From positions 62,001 through 126,000 of the forward strand of contig NZ_VNHU01000008.1 of assembly GCF_008124785.1 (NCBI RefSeq): DNA of 64,000 bases. The letters are read 5' to 3'. Position 1 is the first letter of the stretch; every line of letters starts with the position of its first letter. The stretch comes from Aquimarina intermedia (GTDB lineage: Bacteria; Bacteroidota; Bacteroidia; Flavobacteriales; Flavobacteriaceae). Both the position numbers and the translations under genes were made by a program. The notes below the pieces were generated by a model that saw only the letters and a program-made list of their open reading frames with translations, had not been told where the DNA came from and did not search any database. Shown piece by piece: positions 1 to 8,425 of the stretch.

Positions 1-2898
1 AAATTAACCGACGGTGGTGGTAACTTCACCCTTTTTGAGTATAACAGAAAAGGCGCGCGTACAAAAGCCACGGCCTATGACGGTTCGGTAGCGCATTTTA
101 TACACAAGACAGATTTTGATAAGCGTGGACTTCCGATATCTGTTTTGGATGGTAGAGGAAATCAGGTAACCAATCAGTTTGACGAAATGGGGCGATTAAT
201 TCAACGTGATATTCTTCTGGCTCCAGGTGTTGGTGGACCCACCTTTGAACGCTTTACTTATGACGATATGAATCAACTGCTGAGAGCTGAGAATGATTTT
301 TCAAGCTTCAGTCAAAGCTTTAATGTACAGGGACTAATCGAAAGTGAATTACAGGCATTTCAAATTGGCTCTCAAAGCGGCACTAAATCGATTAGGCGTG
401 AGTTCAATCTGGCAGGTGATCAAACCGAAATCGAATATCCGGGAGGCCGCATTCTAAAGTATGATTATGACATGGTTGGCCATCCAACAAGCGTACGGGA
501 AGGATCTTTTCAAATAGCAAAATTTAATTACCTGGCCCCCAATATGTTTTTTAGAAAGGTTTATGGCAATGGCACCCAGACCACTTGTATCTATGACGGT
601 CTTGCCAATATGAAAACTGTACATTCTGATGGTCCGGGAGGACAAATGCATCCTGCATATAACTATCAATATGATTCATTGGGGAACGTTTTGTCGGAAA
701 TTGAGACCAGCAAGAATCTGGAAGATGCCTATCATTACGATGCTCTAAATCAACTAACTTCGGTAGAATTGTCCAAAAATTTGATTAGCGGAACAAGTGG
801 CACGCTCATTCATTATGAATACGACTGGGCTGGTAACTTTTTTAAGGTTGAACGAGCGAGTCAGGCCACTTTATACTCATCTAACGGCATCAATCAATAC
901 ACGGCTGTTGGTCCTCAAGGGCAACAAAAACCATTTATCTGGGATAAGGATTTTAATCTGACCGAGAGTCCCGGACGAAAACTCTATTATGATTATGGCA
1001 GGTGTTTAATAAAAGCAGAAGTTGGGCAAAGGGTATTTGAGTTTACCTACGATGCGGTAAGAAGATTGATCCATAAAAGTATTTCAGAACCAGGTCAGGT
1101 CACAAAGGAAACCCATTATTATTACGATGATGATCGGGTAATTGAAACCGAAGGAGACAATGCTGCTACTTATGTTTACGGGGAAGGGCTCGATGAGCTA
1201 ATTTCCTATAAATACGGAGGAAGTGATTATTATATCCACCAAAAAAGGCTTTGGCATGTTTCACACATCACTGACGATCAAGGGAACGTGGTAGAATTTT
1301 ACAAATACGACCCCCATGGAAAAAGAACGGTATTCGACGGTCAAGGTAATCAGATAAGGGAAACAGCAGTAGGCAACTTGATTGGTTTCACTGGGCGATG
1401 GCTCGAACATGAATTGCGACTTTATTATTTTAGGGCTCGCTGGTATGATGTTGAACTGGGTAGGTTTACCACGCCCGATCCGGATGGATGGGTGGATGGA
1501 TTGAATGTATATCGATATGCTAGGAACAACCCTTCCACCTTTTTTGACCCATATGGTACAACAGCAGCTGAATTTTTATCGGGGATCAAAGATGGTTTTA
1601 AAGAAAAATTTCTGGGAGGATTTTGGGATACGCTCGAAACGATGGCCGATATTGTGATGAATATCGGAGATTATGTTAACACCTTTAAGACCATGTTAAA
1701 GGCCCTTACCGATCCAAATGCCATGAAAAATGTATGGGGTGCGGTTAAGGAAGCCGTAGAGAGCGAGCTTTCAGATGCTTGGAGTATGGTTGAAGGGGCT
1801 ATCAATGCCCTAAAAGGTGAAGCCAGTCACTTTGCAGGGAAACAGCTTGGTAAGGCCCTAGGTTTTTTGGCATCTAAACTTATAAGGGGCGGGGGATCGA
1901 TTGCCTTGTTCTTTGCAAAGATCGGAAAAAAGGTAAAAAATCTGTTAAAGAAAGCTAAATGTAAAGTCAGCAGAGCCACAGGTATGGGGCCAGGATGCTT
2001 TCTTGATGGAACCCTTGTAGTCTTAAGAGATGAATTAAAGAGAATTGAAGACATAAAAATAGGCGATGAGGTGCTATCTTGTAATGAGGAAACCGGAGAA
2101 GAGGGCTACAAAAAAGTGGTTCGTTTGTATCGAGGTCATACTTCGAAGGTGGTCAATCTAGAAATTATCCCGCATTTGACGGAACAGTTGAATAAGGAAC
2201 AGGGAGCAGCATATAATGAACAAGTCGCAGTTCGGGACAAACAAATCATTCGTTGTACAGAAGGTCATCCTTACTGGGTGGCCGATCGTGGTTGGGAAAA
2301 GGCTCTCAACCTTTCTGAGGGTGATATCCTTGTGAATCCTAATGGAAATGAGTCGATTGTTCTCAATGTGAATCTTTGCGAGGAAAAGGCCTATCACTAC
2401 AATTTTGAGGTAGCAGATTGGCATACTTATTTTGTGTCAGACAAATATGTCGAAAACAGTCTATGGGTACATAACCAACAGACTTGTAGTGTTGGAGGTT
2501 CTTCAGCCTCTGGCGGATCTTTAAGTCCGGATAGCCCACCTGCACCTATAACAACTAAAAGGGGTAATGTAAATACATCTACACGAAAAGCTATTGGTGG
2601 TAAGAAGGGTGATGGAGATGATGCCAGACATATGATATCCGATAGGTCAATTAGAACTATGCAGGAGACTGCACTGGGATCTCAGCCTACCCGCGGTGGT
2701 CAGGCATATTTATTGGCTATGGTCGGTCATCCTCCAAAATCCTTGTCTGATAAAGACATCAATCGAGCAACACGCAAATGGCAGCAACAAATGACTAATA
2801 ATCAAGAGAATCTTTGGATGGGTGATAGAAGTAAGAATAGAAGTATTGGCGCTGACCGTGATTTTCCTCCTGGCACAACACCGGGTAACAGGAAGTAG
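1..2898 (+). CDS. Rhs/YD-repeat polymorphic toxin with Hint domain and C-terminal toxin (5' end outside window)
   Basis: The frame is open from the first base, so the N-terminal part lies upstream. Codons 1 to about 440 are YD repeats, the beta-sheet cocoon of Rhs proteins. An Rhs-associated core follows near codons 430-520 (RLYYFRARWYD, GRFTTPDP, YARNNP, DPYG). After an alpha-helical linker comes a Hint (hedgehog/intein-type) domain: Cys at codon 666 (GCFLDGT), TEGHPYW block, and a terminal His-Asn at codons 824-825 (LWVHN). The last 140 residues form the toxin tip, with conserved-looking DARHMIS and NLWMGDRSKNRSIG stretches; I cannot assign it to a named toxin family. In this class the Hint domain is thought to release the tip by autoproteolysis. 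No immunity gene follows on the same strand, and no type VI or other secretion genes are in the window. The Rhs and Hint calls are firm; the toxin activity is inferred. Confidence 0.93.
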   Translation, partial: KLTDGGGNFTLFEYNRKGARTKATAYDGSVAHFIHKTDFDKRGLPISVLDGRGNQVTNQFDEMGRLIQRDILLAPGVGGPTFERFTYDDMNQLLRAENDFSSFSQSFNVQGLIESELQAFQIGSQSGTKSIRREFNLAGDQTEIEYPGGRILKYDYDMVGHPTSVREGSFQIAKFNYLAPNMFFRKVYGNGTQTTCIYDGLANMKTVHSDGPGGQMHPAYNYQYDSLGNVLSEIETSKNLEDAYHYDALNQLTSVELSKNLISGTSGTLIHYEYDWAGNFFKVERASQATLYSSNGINQYTAVGPQGQQKPFIWDKDFNLTESPGRKLYYDYGRCLIKAEVGQRVFEFTYDAVRRLIHKSISEPGQVTKETHYYYDDDRVIETEGDNAATYVYGEGLDELISYKYGGSDYYIHQKRLWHVSHITDDQGNVVEFYKYDPHGKRTVFDGQGNQIRETAVGNLIGFTGRWLEHELRLYYFRARWYDVELGRFTTPDPDGWVDGLNVYRYARNNPSTFFDPYGTTAAEFLSGIKDGFKEKFLGGFWDTLETMADIVMNIGDYVNTFKTMLKALTDPNAMKNVWGAVKEAVESELSDAWSMVEGAINALKGEASHFAGKQLGKALGFLASKLIRGGGSIALFFAKIGKKVKNLLKKAKCKVSRATGMGPGCFLDGTLVVLRDELKRIEDIKIGDEVLSCNEETGEEGYKKVVRLYRGHTSKVVNLEIIPHLTEQLNKEQGAAYNEQVAVRDKQIIRCTEGHPYWVADRGWEKALNLSEGDILVNPNGNESIVLNVNLCEEKAYHYNFEVADWHTYFVSDKYVENSLWVHNQQTCSVGGSSASGGSLSPDSPPAPITTKRGNVNTSTRKAIGGKKGDGDDARHMISDRSIRTMQETALGSQPTRGGQAYLLAMVGHPPKSLSDKDINRATRKWQQQMTNNQENLWMGDRSKNRSIGADRDFPPGTTPGNRK

Positions 2899-3252
2899 TT
2901 TGAAGTATTTTAAATAAGCATGTTGCACTTATAACTTGAACTTAGATATTATTTTCTGGTTTGAATTAAAAGGTTTAATATGCAATACATTTTTATAACT
3001 CTTTAAATGATGTACAACTTTAAGTGTAAGATGAGCTTTAGCGTCGTTAATTAAATCGTTTTACGCAGCGATAGCAAAGACAAACTATTTAATCAATGCG
3101 ATCTTACATAGGGTTTGTTCTTTATGCTTTTTAATTTAGCTTTTTTCAAAATCAAGAAATAAAGAGACTGTAGTTCAGCTTCGGTAACATTTTTAAATGT
3201 GATAAATCTTAATCTATCAATTCTATATCGAGGAGTTGGGAAGGGGGGGACA
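2899..3252. other. Intergenic gap after the Rhs gene with a possible coding remnant
   Basis: No full gene is visible. On the minus strand, from about 3245 down to a TGA at 3093-3095, one frame is open for about 50 codons with a protein-like composition (for example YRIDRLRFITFKNVTEAELQ). It has no convincing start codon and begins just past the stop of the next gene, beside a run of seven G at 3243-3249. It could be a remnant of a displaced immunity or orphan gene, or chance. The gap is also the place where a same-strand immunity gene for the Rhs toxin would be expected, and none is seen. Confidence 0.4.
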
Positions 3253-3891
3253 CTAATCGATCTCTCTAAAAACCTCCATACTTTCTGACCCCAATGGTGG
3301 AGGGACTAGGTGAGCATGCATCACATTCGATAGGTTTCCTGATATTTTTTCTATGGTATAGGAGGATTCCTGAACTTCTGAAACTATCTCTATAGCATAG
3401 TGGTTTTTATATTCGCGAATAATCATGGTGTCCTCAAAATCAGTTATATCGATAGATCCAACTTCAGTACTTTTATTGATTGCTTTCAAAACAAATTGAG
3501 TATTCAATTTTGTTTCGTTTGTTTCTTTGTAAAATGGAATGTTCTTATTGTTAGTATCATCAATTCCGTTAGAAATAGGACTATACACAGTTGTTTTTCC
3601 GAAAATACTTACTATCACATCAGTGTAAAAAATGGTCTCGATTGGAAGATATGTTATTGGATTGCTAAAATAAACATACACCTCATTACCATTGGTCGTT
3701 ACTTTAATCTTGGCAAAATTTTGAATACTTGCGCTGTCATCAACTATATCTAGTGCCAGTTGCACCACAGCATCTTTTCCGAGGCGTATGATTGCTTCAG
3801 TTTCTTTATTCATTTTAATGTCTTGAGAATAGCAATAGGTATTATCTAACAGTAATAATAGCAGAAGTAGTATTTTTAATATCTTAATCAT
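3253..3891 (-). CDS. Secreted protein of unknown function
   Basis: 212 aa. The first 23 or so residues form a signal peptide: Lys near the N-terminus, a long Leu-rich core, then YCYSQ as a plausible signal peptidase I site. No Cys follows the core in lipobox position, so export to the periplasm is more likely than lipidation. The mature part is hydrophilic and beta-rich, with no motif I recognise. It lies opposite the Rhs toxin gene and is separated from it by about 350 bp. An immunity role is possible because of the position, but the opposite strand and the gap make this weak. Composition is a little more AT-rich than the core genes, which suits an accessory region. Confidence 0.7.
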   Translation of the reverse strand: MIKILKILLLLLLLLDNTYCYSQDIKMNKETEAIIRLGKDAVVQLALDIVDDSASIQNFAKIKVTTNGNEVYVYFSNPITYLPIETIFYTDVIVSIFGKTTVYSPISNGIDDTNNKNIPFYKETNETKLNTQFVLKAINKSTEVGSIDITDFEDTMIIREYKNHYAIEIVSEVQESSYTIEKISGNLSNVMHAHLVPPPLGSESMEVFREID

Positions 3892-4192
3892 TGATCTATT
3901 ATGAACGTTAACAATTGCACATACGAATCATAGGAACTATACATCTTTTGCATACATACTCTAAGTAACACACCTTACCAAGGGACGGTGAATACATTAG
4001 TTATACTTGTGACTAAGCTACACAATTATTTTTAACAAACACATTTTAAAGCGTCCATTTTCAACGGCGTAGTCCTTAAATTTTCAGGAATGAGGCTTAT
4101 TAATACAAACAATTACCGATCTGGTTTAGTCAACAAAGTATTGTTGTTTTGTAGCATCGGCCGTGTGAATGTTTAGTTGTCCTACAGTGTTT
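3892..4192. other. Intergenic gap, nothing identified
   Basis: About 300 bp between two minus-strand orphan genes. I see no reading frame of useful length, no clear terminator hairpin and no repeat. It should contain the promoter of the secreted-protein gene at 3253-3891, but no convincing TTG-N19-TAnnTTTG pair was found. Confidence 0.5.
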
Positions 4193-4720
4193 TCAATCTG
4201 CTAAAATTTTTCTCATTTCTTTAATTGAATTAGTATAATCGGATATTTTTCGCCCTTTGCCTATTCGAATAGGACTTGTGTTAATTCTGTTAGTTAGCTC
4301 TTTGATTGGCATATTCTCCAAGCTTCCAAAATCATATTTCCACCAATCCAATTCATAAAGTCTTTGATTTTGAAATGCCGTAGTACTTCGATCATTATCC
4401 GTAGGCAAGAAATCTAGTCCACCAATAATTGACTGTAGCTGTTTAAAGTCCGTCATTATTCCATCATAAATTAATTGAGTATATACCGAGTTTAGAAATA
4501 TAGAATCAATATTTTTTAGATCAGCAGCTTTTATATCTGTCAAGATTACATTATACTTTGTAATTCCGTTAGTGAGTAACCAGCATTTTTTTCGATCTAC
4601 ATAGAAAACCGTTGCGTTCCACTTCCCAAGTTTTCCATATTCAGCATTTTGGTCAGTTGAAATCAGTTTTTTAATTAACTTTTCAAGTTTTTTAGTAGTA
4701 TGTATTTTAGTTCGTATCAA
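4193..4720 (-). CDS. DUF6933-like protein
   Basis: 175 aa with no signal peptide or membrane segment, so probably cytoplasmic. The N-terminal 95 residues have the layout I recall for DUF6933: an RTKIHTTKKL start, a short Trp-containing strand (GKWNATVF), then RKKCWLLTNGITKYNVIL and a helix rich in Lys and Asp. The last 70 residues (DRSTTAFQNQRLYELDWW onward) also fit a family that ends with a helix over a conserved Arg. The function of the family is not known to me. It stands alone, with large AT-rich gaps on both sides, next to a toxin gene and decayed sequence. The assignment is from memory of the pattern and should be tested by a profile search. Confidence 0.7.
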   Translation of the reverse strand: MIRTKIHTTKKLEKLIKKLISTDQNAEYGKLGKWNATVFYVDRKKCWLLTNGITKYNVILTDIKAADLKNIDSIFLNSVYTQLIYDGIMTDFKQLQSIIGGLDFLPTDNDRSTTAFQNQRLYELDWWKYDFGSLENMPIKELTNRINTSPIRIGKGRKISDYTNSIKEMRKILAD

Positions 4721-5458
4721 TGGTGTAAGACTTTATATAGTAGGTTTGTATCAGAGTAAAAAGTTACACAGTAATTATTTACGTGATTTTATTTCTTAAT
4801 AAACTTATGAAAATTTAACAACATTGGAAAAGAATGCTCACAAGATAATTTTTTGACCCTCTGGTAGTTTTAGCGTTAGTTAGTATGTTGTATAGTAAAT
4901 TCTTTTACTGCCTTGCTATTGTAACCCCCTCATTCTATGCGCTAGCAATTTCTTTTGTATCCCGTGTCAGGATGCTTTCGTTCACTGTAAATTTAACGAT
5001 GCCATTTTCATTTACTCTTCCTAACAAAATAGTATGTTCCTAATTAAGAAATACGGCTAGTTTTTTTAGATTGATCTTTGTTGCTAGATGTAAGTGGTAA
5101 ATGTTCCTTTCGTTTTTTTAATTTAGTGATCGTTATACCTTCTAACTTATTTATTTCAGAAATCAAGTATTTAGCAGTGGACACTACTTTCTTCCACCGT
5201 TCGTCTATAACTTCCAAATATTGCTAGGCAATTGCCGTATTGTTCCAGTTTTGAAAAACGGTGCCTACGTGAATTTTAATTTGATGCCCAATATTATCAA
5301 TGAGTCCTGCATCACCACATGGGATAGCACCTCCGGAAGCGTTCAGATATTTATATAACATAATATAAACGTTATAAAAATTAGAGGCCTACTCTGTAAT
5401 AGAAACCTTATCCTCTTGACGTAACTTAGAGGATAAGGTAATTGAATTATCAGTAGTT
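4721..5458. other. Long gap with decayed coding sequence
   Basis: About 740 bp without an intact gene. Positions 4935-5361 hold a broken minus-strand frame (listed separately). The rest, 4721-4934 and 5362-5458, is AT-rich with scattered stops and no hairpin or repeat that I trust. The gap divides the accessory stretch from the ECF sigma operon that ends at 5459. Confidence 0.5.
4935..5361 (-). pseudogene. Degenerate gene of unknown family, interrupted by TAG and a frameshift
   Basis: From an ATG at 5361 a frame with protein-like composition runs to TAA at 5044-5046, broken only by one TAG at 5224-5226. The first part reads like a folded protein (ASGGAIPCGDAGLIDNIGHQ, then HVGTVFQNWNN), and after the TAG it continues as QYLEVIDERWKKVVSTAKYL. 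A second coding-like piece follows in another frame, 5039 down to a TAG at 4935-4937 (LLGRVNENGIVKFTVNE). The simplest reading is one short gene disabled by a nonsense mutation and a frameshift. I do not recognise the family. Confidence 0.5.
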
Positions 5459-6058
5459 TTATTCTTCCTCTAAACTGCGTAGAATAGCTTCTGCAGCAGT
5501 GGTGGTGCTTTGATACTTTTCATATACCCATTTGGCAAAAAAATAAAACAAAGGTACTGCTGCAGGAGCGATCCAGATCCAGTCTTTGTCTTCTGTAATA
5601 ATATCAACGCCACTTAGTAACTTTCCCATCACTGGCAGTATGACCAATATCAAAAAGAAACTTAGATAGTAAGTGATTCTCTGCAACTTCATGAATCGAT
5701 GTTTACTTTTGAGGTAAGAAACTATCGCTTCTTTATAGGTAGCTTTACTAATTTGAATATTACGTAATTGTTGCAAGGAGCGTAGGGATAAGATTGGGAG
5801 AATCAAACATGCCAGTGCAGTAAGCCCGCCCGAGAGTTGCAAATACCAGGTGTCGAGCTTGCTGAAATTACTTGTTATAAAAAGAACAGTAGCAAAACAA
5901 AGTACGGCTCCGATAATTTCGGGGATGGATATGGCTTGCAATTTTGAGGTATAGCGTTGTTGTGTCATTTGTACGATCATTTTGTCTGTTAATACTTTTT
6001 GGGCTTCCAGCTGTTGCGACATATCGGTCCATAAGGTTTTCATTTCGTCAAGTTCCAT
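5459..6058 (-). CDS. Membrane protein co-transcribed with ECF sigma factor (possible anti-sigma role)
   Basis: 199 aa. A short cytoplasmic N-terminus with a helix (MELDEMKTLWTDMSQQLEAQ) is followed by two hydrophobic segments near residues 47-65 and 73-90, then a charged loop and two more near 125-145 and 163-180. It starts 5 bp after the stop of the sigma gene and reads in the same direction, so the two form an operon. Proteins of this shape, with an N-terminal MKxLW-type helix, are common partners of flavobacterial ECF sigma factors. It has no zinc-binding HxxxCxxC motif, so it is not a classical ZAS anti-sigma factor. The regulatory role is inferred from position. Confidence 0.75.
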   Translation of the reverse strand: MELDEMKTLWTDMSQQLEAQKVLTDKMIVQMTQQRYTSKLQAISIPEIIGAVLCFATVLFITSNFSKLDTWYLQLSGGLTALACLILPILSLRSLQQLRNIQISKATYKEAIVSYLKSKHRFMKLQRITYYLSFFLILVILPVMGKLLSGVDIITEDKDWIWIAPAAVPLFYFFAKWVYEKYQSTTTAAEAILRSLEEE

Positions 6059-6063
6059 AGCGA

Positions 6064-6549
6064 TTATTTTTTGAATGATTTTTTTAATTGTTGTTTGATT
6101 CTCATGATCCTGGTACCGATATTGGTCACACTAAATCCTGTAATTTCTGCAATTTCTTTATGGCTTTTATCTTCAAGAAATAAGAGTATAATCCCACGAT
6201 CGACTACATTGAGCATCTTTATATGTGTATACAAAGCTGCTACACGTTCTTCGATAATAGTATCTGCATGTTCCATTCGATTTGCTAATTGCTGATCCAT
6301 GGCAATACGCATAGGTTTCCAGTTATCTTTTTTAAGATGGGTGATTGCGGTATTCAACGCAATGCGATACATCCAGGTACTAATTTTGGAATCTCCTTTA
6401 AATGAAGGATATGATTTCCAGAGTTGGTATACTATTTCCTGAAATAAATCCTTTTGGTCTTCGGTCGTATTGGAGTACAATCTGGCGATCTTATAGATCA
6501 GTCCTTCGTTCTGTTGTACGTCTGTTACAAATTGTTGTTTTTCTTTCAT
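6064..6549 (-). CDS. ECF-type RNA polymerase sigma factor
   Basis: 161 aa, the usual ECF length. Region 2 is clear (DLFQEIVYQLWKSYPSFKGDSKISTWMYRIALN, residues about 34-70), with the WMYRIALN part that contacts the -10 element. Region 4 near residues 110-155 contains a helix-turn-helix (HKEIAEITGFSVTNIGTRIMRIKQQLKK) that would bind the -35 element. The downstream membrane gene at 5459-6058 is probably its partner. The upstream gap of about 150 bp to the nitroreductase fragment should hold the promoter. The stimulus sensed cannot be read from the sequence. Confidence 0.95.
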   Translation of the reverse strand: MKEKQQFVTDVQQNEGLIYKIARLYSNTTEDQKDLFQEIVYQLWKSYPSFKGDSKISTWMYRIALNTAITHLKKDNWKPMRIAMDQQLANRMEHADTIIEERVAALYTHIKMLNVVDRGIILLFLEDKSHKEIAEITGFSVTNIGTRIMRIKQQLKKSFKK

Positions 6550-6687
6550 GTAAAATCTATTACACTCTATAAGTATAAACCTACATCAAAAAATCACAGA
6601 AAAGACAGCATTTTTTTTCAGAAGGAAAAAAAGATAGAGTTTCTGAACAATATATTTATTATATAAAACAACAAAAACCGTTACAAT

Positions 6688-6712
6688 GAAGAGGCCCCAA
6701 AAAGTTAGACAC
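6688..6712. mobile_element. Insertion-sequence end remnant (IS3-family-like terminal sequence)
   Basis: On the minus strand this reads GTGTCTAACTTTTTGGGGCC, matching from memory the terminal repeat type of IS3-family elements (TGTCTAACTTTTTGGGG). No transposase or second end is nearby. The broken nitroreductase gene runs straight into it: its stop codon at 6705-6707 lies inside this sequence. I read it as the scar of an insertion followed by deletion of the element and of the 3' half of the gene. Confidence 0.5.
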
Positions 6713-7049
6713 TATTTGGGGGTATTTTATGAGTAGAAAAATCAAACATTTTATTGATACGATTCTCGATATAGGTATCCCATGCAGCAACAACTAATAA
6801 ATGTGAGCAATCTGTAATTACTGACTGGTTCCATGCTACCGGTCTGATCTTTTCTTTGATTTCCTGATTCGTGATTACCAAAATTTCGAAGGGTAGTAAT
6901 CCACTAGAAGTAGGAGCAAGCGAAGCGGCTTCTATAATATTATCAATTTTATCCTGAGGTACTTTCTCGCCATTCATGGCTTTGGCAGCATAGCGCCATT
7001 GTAATTTATCTAATAATTCCAGAAGAGTCTTTTGCTTCAAAGATACCAT
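6705..7049 (-). pseudogene. Nitroreductase-family NAD(P)H oxidoreductase, C-terminal half lost
   Basis: The 114-aa frame matches the N-terminal half of the FMN-dependent nitroreductases of the NfsB-like group: LLDKLQWRYAAKAMN at residues 10-24, the IIEAASLAPTSSGLLPFEILVI FMN-binding stretch at 38-60, and VAWNQSVITDCSHLLVVAA at 71-90. Complete members are about 200-210 aa. Homology stops near residue 103 (NRINKMFDF), and the last residues are read from an insertion-sequence-like end. The C-terminal part, which completes the FMN site and the dimer, is missing, so the enzyme should be inactive. Start ATG at 7049. Confidence 0.8.
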
Positions 7050-7263
7050 GTCGTATACAGAACTAAAATTGATGTATGCTAAGAAAACACAAGGTAATTC
7101 GTCTATATTGATGTGATTACTGATTTAAATCATTGATAATGAGCTGCTTTTTTTGTATCTTCAATACCCTCTGCATTTTATAGATAGCTACCTATTATAA
7201 GGTATCGTAGATTTCAACGCTGAAGTTTTTATAATAATTGTGCCGTGTTAATATTTTGAAGGT

Positions 7264-8007
7264 ATGAATCCTGTTGTCATTTTTATAGTATTGATCATTG
7301 TGTTTCTGTTATCAGGAATACGTATAATTTTTGAATATAAGCGTGCGCTAAAATTTCGTTTCGGTAAGTACATCAGTACACTGCAACCTGGATTGCGCTG
7401 GATTATTCCTATTGTTGAGACCATTCAAGTTGTGGATATTCGGGTAATTACTATTAATGTGGACTCTCAAGAAGTGATGACAGAAGATAATGTACCGTGT
7501 AGTATTGATGGCGTAGTATTTTATAAAGTATCCAATCCCGAAAAAGCGGTATTAGAAGTAGAACAATATAATTATGCGATTATGCAACTCGCTCAGGCAG
7601 CATTACGTGATGTCTGCGGAAAGGTAGAGTTAGATACTATCTTATCCAAGCGTGAGGAAATGGGCAAAAATATCAAAGCAATTGTGGAACAGGAGACCAT
7701 GGAATGGGGGATCCAAATCATTGACGTAAAGATTAAAGATATCCAGTTACCAGAAAATATGCGTCGTATGATGGCTAATCAGGCAGAGGCAGAGCGTTCC
7801 AGACGTGCACGTATTATTTTGGCACAGGCCGAAGAGCAGGCTGCACAAAATTTATTAGCAGCAGGTAAAATCATCGATCAATCGCCATCGGCCATAAAAC
7901 TGCGCTTATATCAGACGCTAGCTAATATAGCTTCAGAAAAGAATTCAACAATTTTATTTCCGTTTCCGGAAGAAGTCCTACCTAAAATCCCAAAAGAGAA
8001 GAACTGA
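7264..8007 (+). CDS. Slipin / SPFH (band 7) membrane protein
   Basis: 247 aa. One N-terminal membrane helix (residues 4-22), then a full SPFH domain: EYKRALKFRFGKYISTLQPGLRWIIP, VVDIRVITINVDSQEVMTEDNVPCSIDGVVFYKV, AQAALRDVCGKVELDTILSKREEM. The C-terminal helix (ANQAEAERSRRARIILAQAEEQAAQ, residues about 177-201) is the typical coiled coil that forms large ring oligomers on the membrane. Bacterial slipins often pair with an NfeD protein; none is next to it here. Its role is in membrane organisation or stress, as far as the family is understood. It is a single-gene unit on the plus strand; the start is the ATG before a good membrane anchor. Confidence 0.95.
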   Translation: MNPVVIFIVLIIVFLLSGIRIIFEYKRALKFRFGKYISTLQPGLRWIIPIVETIQVVDIRVITINVDSQEVMTEDNVPCSIDGVVFYKVSNPEKAVLEVEQYNYAIMQLAQAALRDVCGKVELDTILSKREEMGKNIKAIVEQETMEWGIQIIDVKIKDIQLPENMRRMMANQAEAERSRRARIILAQAEEQAAQNLLAAGKIIDQSPSAIKLRLYQTLANIASEKNSTILFPFPEEVLPKIPKEKN

Positions 8008-8425
8008 AATTTTCCTTCTTTATGATCGCAGTACAAGAGATTAAAATCGAATACTGAATGTCGAATAACGAATTTTGAAGGCAGAATTTTGAATTATTTA
8101 CTGTATTATTTTTAGGGAAGCTTACGATGAACATACACTAGTGATTATAAAATTATAGGAGGAAGTTAAGGTTTATGAATGTAGAATTATTAACTGTCCT
8201 ATTTGTAGGGAAGTCTACAAATAGAATATCCTACGAACTACTCCTTTCCCTTGTCAGGGAAAGGTGGCCAAGCAGCGCGCGGTCGGAAAGGGTAGGAGAT
8301 AAATACTGAATTTTGAATATCGAATGTGGAAGTTAGGATTTCAAATACACAACGTAAAAGTGTCCTGACTGCTGACTTCTGTGCTCCCTGCGTAAAAATG
8401 TCTACACCTTATAAAATGGACTGAT
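8008..8425. repeat. Intergenic repeat region with two perfect inverted repeats
   Basis: Two hairpins stand out. At 8199-8224 the arms CTATTTGTAG and CTACAAATAG are perfect 10-bp complements around a 6-nt loop. At 8243-8264 CCTTTCCCT pairs with AGGGAAAGG around TGTC, and a second partner GGAAAGGG follows near 8285. Degenerate copies of a word like ATACTGAATNTNGAATANCGAAT occur near 8050 and near 8306. The make-up resembles dispersed palindromic repeats that I recall from flavobacterial intergenic regions. No coding frame is visible. The region lies between the slipin gene and the convergent DUF1697 gene, so the hairpins could also act as terminators. Confidence 0.55.

Noticed and set aside
1996-2475. 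Self-splicing intein
   Set aside because: The Hint domain follows the Rhs core and precedes a toxin, has no homing endonuclease, and the C-side is the toxin rather than a continued host protein.
3253-3891. Frameshift extending the secreted protein through the G7 tract
   Set aside because: The stop at 3253-3255 comes before the tract on the coding strand, so tract slippage would not change the protein.
8008-8425. Structured regulatory RNA or riboswitch
   Set aside because: The hairpins follow the slipin gene rather than leading a gene, and repeats of this make-up are likely dispersed elements or terminators.
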